Below are positions 20,679 to 30,789 of a DNA stretch of 64,000 nt, piece by piece. The stretch comes from Benincasa hispida (lineage: Eukaryota; Streptophyta; Magnoliopsida; Cucurbitales; Cucurbitaceae), in contig NC_052357.1 in assembly GCF_009727055.1 (NCBI RefSeq), positions 89,926,645 to 89,990,644 on the forward strand, written 5' to 3'. The notes under the pieces were generated by a model. It ran no database searches and was not told the origin of the DNA. It saw only the letters and a list, made by a program, of their open reading frames with translations. Position numbers and translations under genes: made by a program. The number at the start of each line of letters is the position of its first letter. The first letter of the stretch is position 1.

Positions 20679-23600
20679 TGTTGAGTTTTATGCCCTAAAA
20701 CTTGTAGATAGTAAATGTTATTAATTGATCATTATCAATAAAGAGTTACAGATGTTAATTCGATAAATGTTATTGTGTTGTTTTCTATTTTGTCTTAATA
20801 ATCTTAAATCCAATAAATTAACATCCAGGGCTACGTTATGAGTCTTGAATTGTATGTGGAGACATACAGAAATCAATGTTCAAGATACAACCTAAATGGT
20901 CTATAGTATAGGGATAAAGTTGGGTTCATAAATATGACCCACTTTTTATTTGATACAAATGCTATGATCTTACACGTTCGTGTAGGTGACACGTTGATAA
21001 CGGGTAGAAATACACGTTATTACAACGCAATGATATAAAACAATGTAGGATTGCGACGGTAAAAATATATAAAATCGTGTCCAAAAGCATTAAGTTGAGA
21101 ACATTGCAATCGCATGCGCCTATCACATTAAAGCAGCTAATTTACGTATTTTGTGCAGGAAAATACATTGGCGCAAGGCAGAATTGCAATCCAAGGAATT
21201 CAGCATCTGAGCGCATTAGAAGATTGCAACCGAAAAGCTATACGATTGTATGCGTTCCGAAGATCTGCTCAAGAAGGTGGCTGCATAAAGACAACACATC
21301 AAAGTGAAAGCTTAATAAATCATGATGGGACAGAAAGCTGATACGGTCGAATCCGAATTTAGTTGACAAGCCGTTAACGATGCACTGTACCAAGTACACT
21401 CAACTTTTCAGTGACAATTAATCTGTGCATCAGACAGAGATGTAATGACATCCCATCAATGAAATCATTTGAGAGAAAAGCTCTTCACCCTGAAGCTCTA
21501 TAAATACTGAAGGCCACCTTCATTAAAGGGTTCTAGTTCGGCAGTTCAGAATTTTGGAGTTCTCTTTCACCATATACATAGAGATAATAAATAGTCGTAG
21601 TCTGTAATTCTTATACTTAGAGGCGGAGGCGAGTGAAGAGAGAAGACGTCAGAAGATCGTTCCTGGTCAGCTCGAGAGAGTGCCGGAAAGCATTGAGAAC
21701 GGAGAGAGGGCCGACTCTTGCGAAAACAATAACATTCTTTTGGGCAGAATAGAGAAAAACACAGTGTAAAAGCCTTGGGAAGCAAGACATTGCTACCAGG
21801 CTCACTATCCCTACTTTCCATTGTCATTTTGCATTCTGATTTTATTTATAAAATGGAATTTGCATCTCTACATCTGTTCACTCTTTTTACATTACGCATG
21901 AGTAACTAAACTTCCGAATGGGTTGAGAAACACTTAGCTAGCATGATCTAAGATCTTCATTCAATCTACTAATTAATTTCATTCAAATATGCGATCATCT
22001 TATCTTATGTATGCGTCCATCACCTCTTTAGAGCTACTTGAGAGAGAGTCTAAATAAAGAACCTAGACTTGAGAGAGTTAGGTTAGAATCTAGGCTTGAG
22101 AAATTCAGATTAGAACCGCATAAGCAAGAGATAGAAACTTAGAGATAACTTCTGTTTGCTAAAATGCATCGCATGTTCCCTAGAAATAGGATATGGTAAT
22201 ATGCGGTCGCCTTGTGTATGTGTGTATCATTCACCATCGCATAGACAAGAATAGAGGCTTTGACATAAGTCATATAGACATCATTGTATACATCGCATGA
22301 ATCCTAAAATTAGGAGCCATAACATTTGCATTGAGAGATGACCTGCTGTTGTATGTGTGTAGCATGATCGCATAACTTGAACGCAATCTTAGGAAGTGTT
22401 AGCTAATTCCCTTCTCAACCCGTTCCCCGCATACTCATTGTAACTTTCGCTGTTATTGACTCTTTTCTCAAATCTGTCGCATAGGATTTATCTTTTAAAC
22501 AAACATACCAACAAATTATTATTTTGATTGTTACCGCAAAGGAATCAGAATTTACCGTCGCATATTGTCCTCATAGTCCCTGTGTTCGACCCTGGGCTTA
22601 CCAGGCAACCTAGTAGGATTTATACTTCGATTTTGCTAGGAAAACTTACATGTACAACGCATACACCACCATCGCAATATACACCATTATTTCATCATAT
22701 TCACAACACATCACATGTGAGTGAGGGTATCCTATGCAATGAGTTTGCATAAGAACAGACTGCAAAATAATAACCATTAGATGTAATGTCGTTAACTAGT
22801 TAGGTTCTTATTTTCATAGGATGATCTAGGAAACTTAGACTTAAGCCTGAATATATTATAAACTCCTGTTCACGAGGGATTATCCTTTGATTTGTATAGG
22901 TGAGGGTGGCTAGTTTGCTAACTTAATATACCTACCCTTTTGGGGACAAGACCGAGTGAGAAGTTGAGAACATAATAATACAAGATGGAATTCACTCATT
23001 CCTGTCTTCAGGCTAAGTAGATGAGTGTTCCCTTAAGTGGTGTCTTTGGGACTTGAAAAAGGGGCTCTACTCTCTCACTAGCTCGAAAGGGGTTTCTATT
23101 TATTGGATGAACCATAAACAGGTTGTTCATTAGAGGAACACTAGTACTTAAGGAGTCAGAGGTAACCTAAGGGTACAATGGTAATTTGACCCAGTTGGAG
23201 TTACGAACACTTGTGAAGGACTAATTTACTGTTATTGGTCTATATCCGTGGACATAGAAATATATCTGTAGTGAGAAGAGTGCAACTGTAAGTCTTTAGT
23301 GGAATGTACCCATAAGTTAACGAATATTGATTAACTTGGTTAATGAGTTTAGCCAATTAATCTCATATTGTTGGAGCTTCTAATCTACATGTCCACCAGG
23401 TCCCCTTGTCAGCTCACTAAAAGATATTAAAGAGGGATGATTTGAATTGTTCAAATCAATTTGAGGAAATTGTATATTAATATGTTAATATGTAATTGAT
23501 TATGGATGTGATCTATAATTCAAATTAAGTTAAAGAAACATTTGAATGAGATTCATATAATTAATTCAAGTGAATTAGATTCACAAAGAATTAATTAATA

Positions 23601-24243
23601 AATAAAGAGGTGTTGCACATATACATATGATATTTATGATAATTAAATATGTATATACGTTAAATTGGATTTAATGTATAAATAGTTATTTAATTAATGT
23701 GCTAATTAATTAAATAAATGCTATTTAATTAATTGTACACACGGAAAAATTGGAAAAAAACTAAGAGAAGGGGTTCACCCTTCTCTATATAAAGTCTTCC
23801 TTATGGCCCTTTTGAGACACATAAAACACAATAGAATTGCAAGCATTCATTGTGTAGTTTTCTTAAGTCACAAAAGAAATCATCTCCACTCTCCCAAAAA
23901 GTTTTCCGCCTCACCCTTTTCCAATAGTTGGATACCACCCATCATTCTATTGAAATCTTTGAGAATAACAAGGTTACTCTTGTGAATGTTTTCAAGATTA
24001 TTCGAGGAAACATTCATGTTCAAGATCGTTGGAGTAGCCGTTCGTTGGAACATCGAGAGGATCATTTTAGGAACTTGGGTATCTACAAAGGTAAGAATGG
24101 TTCTGTCCTTTCCCTATAACATGCTATTTACATGTTTATTCTACGTATATTCTGTTTTAGTTTACTATTTTAGTTTATGTAAAAATTGATTTGTGGTATG
24201 CAAGGCATTCATATCGCTTTCGCTGCGGGATGTGATCCCTTTA
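20679..24243 (+). repeat. Solo LTR of the same Copia family inserted in gag (itself interrupted)
   Basis: It begins TGTTGAGTTTTATGCCCTAA and ends GGGATGTGATCCCTTTA, matching the edges of the 5' LTR. Flanking target duplications are GAGGG (20674-20678) and GAGAG (24244-24248), one mismatch. Removing the insertion and one duplication returns the gag reading frame across the junction, confirming a solo LTR rather than the element's own 3' LTR. Without the nested element its length is about 1.84 kb. Confidence 0.9.
20995..22713 (+). repeat. Athila/Tat-like Ty3/gypsy solo LTR (1.72 kb) nested in the Copia solo LTR
   Basis: The interruption starts TGATAACGGGTAG and ends CACAACACATCA (TG...CA). Flanks CACGT (20990-20994) and CATGT (22714-22718) form a 5-bp target duplication with one mismatch; the outer LTR resumes with GAGTGAGGGTATCCTATGC. 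It has a TATA box TATAAATA at 21499-21506, an AATAAATAG poly-A-like signal near 21588, and near the right end CTGTGTTCGACCCTGGGCTT and ACCAGG, wording I associate with Athila-type LTR ends. The family call is inference; boundaries and solo state are well supported. It is rich in ATCGCAT words. Confidence 0.8.
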
Positions 24244-25701
24244 GAGAGAACATGTTCTCGACCTAATGGTCTAGTTCAATGTCGGCGAAATAAACGATGC
24301 GATCATTGACGAACAGAGTCAGATGTCCTTTATTTTGGAATTTCTTCCAAAGAGTTTCTTTCAATTCTACAGCAATGTGGTTATGAACAAAATACAGTAC
24401 ACCATAACTACCTTCTTAATGAGTTACAGAGTTATCAGTCCCTTATGAGAGGTAAGGGACCAGTAGAAGGAAAGGCAAATGTTGTCAATTCCAAGAAGTT
24501 CCACAAGGGTTCATCCTCAAGAACTAAGTCTGCTCACTCATCTTCTGGTTCTAAGAAGAACTGGAAAAAGAAAGAAGGGAAGTGGAAGGCTCCCGCTGCT
24601 GGGAAAGGCAAGTGCAAATGCTTCCACTGCAATGTAGATGGTCACTGGAAACCTGTTTTCTTCCACTCCAAGTACCTCGCCGAGAAGAAGAAAGAGAAAA
24701 AAGTTAAATATGATTTACTAGTTCTTGAAACCTGTTTAGTGAAAAATTACCATAATGTCTGGATACTTGATTCGGAAGCCACTAATCACGTTTGTTCTTC
24801 TTTACAGGAAATTAGTTCCTTCCAGCAGCTCGAAGAGGATGAAATGATGCTCAAAGTTGGAATGGGAGACGCCATTTCAACTCGTGTAATGAGAGCTGCT
24901 AAGTTGTTTTTTAGGAATAAATTCTTTTTTTAGAAAACCTATATATTGTTCCTAAAATGAGGAGGAACCTTGTTTCTATTTTCTATTTAATTGAACAATC
25001 GTACTCTATTTCTTTTTCATCTAATGAAGCGTTCATTTCGAAAAATGGTGTGACTATCTGTTTCGCTAAAATAGAAGACATCTTATATGTGTTAAGACCA
25101 ACTGAATCAAAAACACTTTTAAATCACGATATATTTAAAACTACGAATACTTAAACAAAAAGGCGAAGAGTTTCTCCAAGTAACAATGATACATATCTTT
25201 GGCATTTGAGATTAGGTCACATAAATCTTGATGGGAATGGGAGATTGATAAAGAATGGACTTCTAAGTAAGTTAGAAGATGATTCATTACCTCCATTTGA
25301 ATTATGTCTTGAAGGAAAAATGACTAAAAGACCTTTTAATGGAAAAGGTTATAGAGTCAAAGAGCCCTTAGAACTCATACATTCGGATCTTTGTGGTCCA
25401 ATGAATGTAAAGGCTAGAGGATGGTACAAATACTTCATTTCTTTCATAGATGATTATTTGAGTTATGGTTACTTATACCTAATGGAACATAAGTCTGAAG
25501 CCTTTGAAAATTTCAACGAGTATAAGGCTGAAGTTGAAAACCTATTAGGTAAAAGATTAAAACATTTCGATCTGATTGGGGTGAAGAGTACATGGATTTA
25601 GAATTCCAAGAATATATGATAGAATATGAAATTCTATCCCAACTTTTAGTACCTAGTACACCTCAGTAAAACGATGTATCAGAGAGGAAAAATAGAACCT
25701 T
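24244..25701 (+). pseudogene. Copia gag C-terminus, protease and partial integrase (element 1), broken
   Basis: Gag resumes as REHVLDLMVQFNVGEINDA with EFLPKSFFQFYSNVVMNK, shifts frame near 24416, then runs open from 24445. Zinc knuckle near 24619: CFHCNVDGHWK with the last Cys replaced by Phe. Protease near 24757: WILDSEATNHVCSS, where the catalytic DSG has become DSE. GAG-pre-integrase: LWHLRLGHINLDG, LCLEGKMTKRPF. Integrase: ELIHSDLCGPMNVKARG keeps the first catalytic Asp; the frame is lost near 25590 before the second. QQND-like and ERKNRTF wording follows, then the match stops at about 25701 where other DNA begins. Confidence 0.85.
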
Positions 25702-26597
25702 TGTTCGGAGCTAAGTAGGTGTCTTTAGTTCTACCTAACCTGAAACAAATAATATTTATGAAGCTCGAATAACAACCTAACTAACTCGTAGTTAAAGTGG
25801 AAGTAAGAGGTCGATCCACAGGAAAATGTTATTTAATCGTTTCTTTAAACAAACTTAACTATAAAAGCTATAAAACGGGGGTTTTTTATTAAGACAAGAA
25901 ACATGCTAAAAATAAAAAAGATAAAGGATAATTGTAACAAAGTTAAGAGCAATCTCACTTCTAATCCAAGTTAGATGCTCATTGCAATTCTTATCATTGA
26001 ATTCTACAAATTTAATTCACAATCAGATTAAGCACGCAACTACTTACATAACTAGATTAATCTAGTCTCTACAAAGGTGGACAACTAGCAATAACCTAGT
26101 CAAGAAAGCGCCCTAATCAAGATTAAGGTAGGATAATCTTAACCCTAATCTATCTACATGCTTCTACCTCTATTGGGTTCCTTTGCGGCCATATATAAGA
26201 GAAAATACGTCCATTAAGTTTTATGATTCAATTGCGTTGATTAATTATTAAGATAGCTTACTCAATTAACTGAATTTTCTCAAAATCTAGTAATTAGTAT
26301 GTCATAGGATAGTCAACCATTCAACACACAATTACTATTGCCTCTTAGAGATCTTGGCTAGGCATTCTATCAAACACATTAAAAGCAACATATTCAATCA
26401 TGAGTGAATGTGACAAAACCAAGCATCTAGACTAAACATGTTCAAGATATAGATAATTCAACATGTTTCAAGAATTAAAAACAAATTCAAGAATGTTCAA
26501 ATTCAGATTGCTAATAATAAAGAAAAGTTGAAAACTCAAAAGAATTTGCAAGAACTCTTGAAATAGAAACAAGATTGAATTATTCTTGAGTTGAATT
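25702..26597 (-). repeat. LTR-like fragment in reverse orientation
   Basis: On the minus strand it would end CTTAGCTCCGAACA, with CCTGTGGATCGACCTCTTAC about 120 bases before, the layout seen near Athila/Tat-like LTR ends. It cuts into the integrase of Copia element 1. No second copy or clear far edge is present, so size and family are uncertain; it might be a solo LTR truncated at about 26.6 kb. Confidence 0.4.
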
Positions 26598-26985
26598 TAT
26601 TTTGGGATCCCAAATTAAATTAAAAATACAATTTACTAATGGCCTTTGGCCACTCATAATTGTTGTTCATTATTAGTAATAATAGTGATCACTAAAATAT
26701 GACACATTTAAAAATCAAAACAAAAAAAAAATATTTTTCTTTACAAAAGACCTTTCTTTAATAACGTGAAAAAAGAAAATAAAATTGCATTATTGGAATG
26801 GGTTTTGTGGGTGCTAACACCTTCCTCATACACAAAAGACCCCGAAACCCTTTATGTTTTCTTTGCAGACCAATTTAACATATTTTGGATGCTCAATCAC
26901 ACCCTCTAAATCAAGACTCGTGACGACTCCATTGTCCTCCTCTTGGGAACAATGTCGTTGCTTCGTGTCGCAAACCTGTAGCGAC
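26598..26985 (+). repeat. LTR 3' portion of a Tat/Ogre-like element (copy B)
   Basis: It matches 12205-12600 along its whole length: TTTATTTTGGGATCC, TTTACTAATGGCCTTTGGCC, GTGGGTGCTAACACCTTCCT, CTCGTGACGACTCCATTGTC. It ends GTCGCAAACCTGTAGCGACA. Unlike copy A, no primer-site wording follows; PMD sequence starts soon after. Confidence 0.7.
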
Positions 26986-27029
26986 ACATATTCATGTTAA
27001 ATATCAGGTTGAATTGGAAAATCCTGATA

Positions 27030-28620
27030 TCTAATTAGATCACCTTATTCTTCATGGGGAGCATCATCATCAAAATATCGCACTCTATAGATGTTAGTGT
27101 ATGCAAGGCCATTGTCGCCGTTCTAGCCATTGCAGGCATTCTATCAGATATTGCCATATTTGCAAAAGTGTGCCGATGAAAAAAAAAGGAAGATGTCCTA
27201 GAACAATTAATAGTGTAATTAAACAATAAAATTAAATCATCATATTAAATAACAAATTCATATCGAAAAGTGATACGATGCTTTTTACTTTCGTTATGTA
27301 TCGCTTGCTACTGTTAGAATATCATTCGATATACCCATGCTCAACCTTTATACCATTGTTGATAGTAAGTCTATTAACAATCAAATTTTCTCAATTGTCC
27401 CAAGTTGATATTTGAGGAGCCAAATATCTAATCCAATCTCATTCATATCTGCCTCGTAGATCATGTGAATGTAGTAGAGCATCTGTGTCACAAGGTTCAA
27501 GAATTTTTTGCAACCTCCCAAATTAGCGCATCATACGATCTGGATAATGCCACTCTACCACAAAAAAACATGTGAGTGGACATTTGGATATCCATATCTC
27601 ATAACCATCAAGACAATTCGACAACCTTTGGATTAGATGATTATATGTCTCCCAAATAATCTGCATATATTTCAAATATGAGTGAGCAAACAAACTGAAA
27701 TGTTATTAAATGGATAATATATAAATGAATGTAATCGTACTTGATTAGGCGTTAGTGTGTCCAATATGTATCTATACTGGAGTAGAACATTAGTAGGTAT
27801 TCTAACAACAGAGAAGTCGTCATTCCACCTAGAACAATCATAAGTTGAGTATTAGTTATTATTAAAGTGCAATAACAAATGTAGATAAAAAAAAGTTGAT
27901 GAGTTAAATGTTTATCGTACTGTAAGTGGCCTATCACCCAAGTTGTTCTCATACTTGTGCAGTTATTGAGGTGTTAGAAGAGGAAATCGATCCCAAGCTC
28001 AAATCTGCAGCAACAGAAGAGGGTCTGCAATGTCTTTGCCATCAATACTTGCACCATTACATAATTGTCTATATAGCCATACAAGACAAGAAACCTCCTA
28101 ACTATATGTTCCAACAACATTAAAATATTCTAATAGAGGGAGATACATGAGGTGTACTCGACTGATAGATTTATCATGACCAATCCTCCAAGTGTAAGAA
28201 TATAGGCTCGAGCATATTGTTGGAGTTAGTTTTTGTCAACATCATTTGGTAGATGGGCAAAATTATTAAATTGTTGGGCTAGCCATGACAGGCTAGGATG
28301 ACCTCCCTTCAAAACATTGTCATTCTTTATCACTCCTAATAGATCGTAACATAAATATTCCCAGTTATAGTTAAGTGACCCAACCAATGCTCGGTCGTTA
28401 ATCGAAAGTTCGAATTGGATGACCTACATCCTTCAAAGTGATCGTACACTCCTCATATAACATGTAGAATGTGTGTCTCCTGTCACCATCGTTCAACTAA
28501 GGCGGCTATCAAATGGCAATCTAATTATATAAATTTAATGCATGATACTCCATAGAATCTTGACGCTAGTAGATAATCTAAAATACGAGGATCTGGGTAT
28601 TCCATTATTTAAATATTAAA
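27030..28620 (-). pseudogene. Plant mobile domain (PMD) protein, MAIN/PP7-long-form-like, broken (copy 1)
   Basis: Known: PMD proteins occur as host genes (MAIN/MAIL family) and inside transposons. Minus-strand exon one (about 28600-27921) reads RHTFYMLYEECTITLKDVGH, VHLMYLPLLEYFNVVGTYS, CNGASIDGKDIADPLLLLQI and WAWDRFPLLTPQ, the PMD core, with some stops. It ends at a donor GTACG. Exon two (27828-27741): RWNDDFSVVRIPTNVLLQYR, YILDTLTPNQ, with acceptor CTAG and donor GTACG. Exon three (from 27660, acceptor TTGCAG): IWETYNHLIQRLSNCLDGYE, CPLTCFFVVEWHYPDRMMR, then LEPCDTDALLHSHDLRG. The C-terminal tail to 27030 is less clear. Stops lie in exons one and three. Gene structure matches copy 2 at 38.5-39.9 kb. 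Confidence 0.8.
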
Positions 28621-28983
28621 AAAGTTGATGGTTCAATCATTTACTCCAAGTTTGTCATTTTTTTTACAATAAAGATAAGACATTTTAAAAATGGATGAAA
28701 TAAAAACCTTACTCAAAATAGAATAGTAAAAAATGAATATTATAAAATAGCATTGTGAAAAAGGAAAGAGTGAAATTCTAAAAAAATTGTAAAAACTATA
28801 TTTTAAAATTTGTACAGTTACTCATATAGGTATTTATTTTTTTCACCAATATAATGATTTAAGTTATTACTATTTTTATTTCAGCATCTAATATATTTGG
28901 AAACCAAGAGAAAAATAAGTTGAGATTATTATTCAAATTAACAACATTAAAAAATGATTTTAACAAAGTAATGTCGTAGTTTT
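28621..28983. other. AT-rich sequence upstream of PMD copy 1
   Basis: No gene or element recognised. It may be the 5' flank of the PMD pseudogene or part of the transposon that carried it. Confidence 0.3.
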
Positions 28984-29319
28984 GTTATTTTATTTCTTTA
29001 TTCACATATTAATTACGGTTTTTTCTTTTGTTTTTTATCTTCACTTTTTAAACGTTGATTATTAAGAGAATCAATGATTTAGTGGCATTTTTTTTACTAA
29101 TTATATTTTACAAAATCAAATACGCATGCAATCCATAACTAAAATACGGTCATTTTCGTTATTTTATTTCTTTATTCACATATTAATTACAATCTTTTTT
29201 CCCGGTTTTTTTAACTTCACTTTTTGAACATTATTTATTAAGAATCAATTAGAAAACCAATTATGATTTAGTGATATTTTTTCAAACTAACTATATTTTA
29301 CAAAATCAAATATGCATGT
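28984..29319. repeat. Tandem duplication, period about 174 bp, split by Copia element 3
   Basis: Both units start GTTATTTTATTTCTTTATTC (28984 and 29158) and share TTCACTTTTT-AAC, ATGATTTAGTG and TTTTACAAAATCAAATA. Unit one continues GCATGCAATCCATAACTAAA. Unit two reaches TATGCATGT, is interrupted by the Copia LTR at 29320, and resumes at 34327 with CATGCAATCCATAATTAAA. This fixes the empty-site sequence. Confidence 0.85.
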
Positions 29320-29604
29320 TGTGAAGGAGAACTATGGCCCAACAACTTCTCAGCTCAACGATTCACAGCCTACAACCCAACAACCAACCCCCCAATATTC
29401 ACCTCTGCAAGACCGTTGCAAATCACATGTGTAAATTCATTATTTTTGGATTTTGTATTCTTTGTCTTTGTATAGGCCATTGGCTATTCATCTTCACGGT
29501 ATAAATATAGATATCTGTAAATCATTCATTGGGAAATATACAAGGAATTAATTCTCAAGGCTGCTCTCTATTTGCTATACTTAATATAGGCGGTCTATTT
29601 GACT
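29320..29604 (+). repeat. 5' LTR of Copia element 3
   Basis: It starts TGTGAAGGAGAACTATGGCC and ends GGTCTATTTGACT before the primer site. TATA box TATAAATA at 29500-29507. The 3' terminus is ACT rather than the usual CA in both copies. Confidence 0.9.
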
Positions 29605-29618
29605 TAGTATCAGAGCCT
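29605..29618 (+). promoter_or_regulatory. Primer-binding site of Copia element 3
   Basis: TAGTATCAGAGCCT differs from the initiator-methionine type TGGTATCAGAGCC by one base and directly follows the LTR; the gag ATG overlaps its end at 29619. Confidence 0.75.
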
Positions 29619-30780
29619 ATGACAAACACCCTTTTTAATTCCTTCAACGGTAGTAGTCAATTCATCAACCCTACCTACAATAGCCCGCCGTTGAACTAGC
29701 TTCTTAACCAAATCACCACGATCGAGCTAGAGCGTGGAAACTTCCTTCTTTGGAAGAATCTTACCTTACCAATCCTGAGAAGCTACCGATTGGAAGGACA
29801 TCTGACTGGAGAAGATGTGTGTCCTCCGATGATGGCTGAGTAAGGAGAATTGGACACAAATCCAGCCTATGGAGCTGGTATGCAGGTCGATCAACAACTA
29901 GAAGGTATTTCGGGAGCCTCTAGCTCGTCCTTTGCTCCAGCTGTTACGGTAAGTCCCCTTATCAGTCTTGGATTGCCATCAATTAGCTTCTTTTGGGGTG
30001 GTTGTATAACTCTATGACTGTGGAGGTTGTAACACAAGTGATGGGACATGAAAGTGCTCAGAGTCTGTGGAGTGCAATCCAGGAGCTCTTTGGAATTCAG
30101 TCCCGAGCTGAAGGTGACTATCTTCGCCAGGTATTCCAAACTACTAAGAAATGATCAATGAAAATGATTTATTACCTTAGAACAATGAAAAACCATGCTG
30201 ATAACTTAGAGCTTGCTGGCAACCCAATTCCACTTCAGTCACTGGTATTACAAGTCTTGATAGGATTAGATGAAGAGTACAACCCTATTGTAGCCACGAT
30301 TCAAGGAAGAGCTGAAACAAAGTGGGCTAATCTGCATTTGGAGCTGCTAGTTTTGAGAAACGACTTGAACTACAGAACACTAGTAAGGTAGCTTCTCTAG
30401 GAAATGCCTCTGCCTCTATCAATCTTACAACAAGACACAACAACAATCAGTCTCACAATGGAAATAAGCAGCAGAACAATCCCAACACTCAACCTCATTT
30501 TCAAAACAATGGACAAAGAGGAAATGGGCATGGCCGAGGCAGGGGTCGATGGAATGGTGCCAATAACAACAGATCCACTTGCTAAATTTACTTCAAACAA
30601 GGCCACACTACCCTCACTTGTTACAAATTGCTCAACAAAAACTTCACTCCTAATCAGAATATGCTATAAAAAAACAGAAGTCAAGCTCCAAGGCAAATGT
30701 TTGATAACCAACACTTACCACTCAATCAAGCCCTGATGGTAGCCCAACCAGTCCCTTCTTGGCCACCCCTGAGTCTGTTG
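29619..30780 (+). pseudogene. Copia element 3 gag, broken
   Basis: The ATG at 29619 gives MTNTLFNSFNGSSQFINPTY, then a TAG, then ERGNFLLWKNLTLPILRSYR, LEGHLTGEDVC. Further on, in shifting frames: HESAQSLWSAIQELFGIQSR, AEGDYLRQVFQTTKK, the open segment 30158-30391 with MKNHADNLELAGNPIPLQSL, and EEYNPIVATIQG, all typical of a UBN2-type Copia gag. The zinc knuckle near 30590 reads C-stop-IYFKQGHTTLTCYK, where a Tyr replaces the second Cys. Several stops and frameshifts remove function. Confidence 0.85.
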
Positions 30781-30789
30781 TAGATCTCG

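Larger units (their letters stand above)
16253..25701 (+). mobile_element. Ty1/copia element 1: 5' LTR, leader, split gag, protease, partial integrase
   Basis: 5' LTR (16253-18150), methionine-type primer site, a 2.2 kb leader, gag start (20375), then a same-family solo LTR (20679-24243) inside gag, then the rest of gag, zinc knuckle, protease and the first half of integrase, ending near 25701 where a different LTR-like sequence starts in reverse. The reverse transcriptase, RNase H and 3' LTR are not found to the right. The family matches the abundant cucurbit gag/pol type with ATWKSNLN and VREHV motifs (from memory). Confidence 0.8.

Noticed and set aside
22528..22752. Plus-strand open frame of 74 codons
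   Set aside because: It lies across the end of the Athila-like solo LTR (CTGTGTTCGACCCTGG wording) and the junction with the Copia LTR.
16253..24243. A complete Copia element with LTRs at 16253-18150 and 20679-24243
   Set aside because: The right LTR has its own 5-bp target duplication and gag continues in register beyond it, so it is a solo LTR insertion.
24445..24933. A stand-alone zinc-knuckle protein gene
   Set aside because: The frame is the gag/protease junction of Copia element 1 with a damaged zinc knuckle and protease site, not a host gene.
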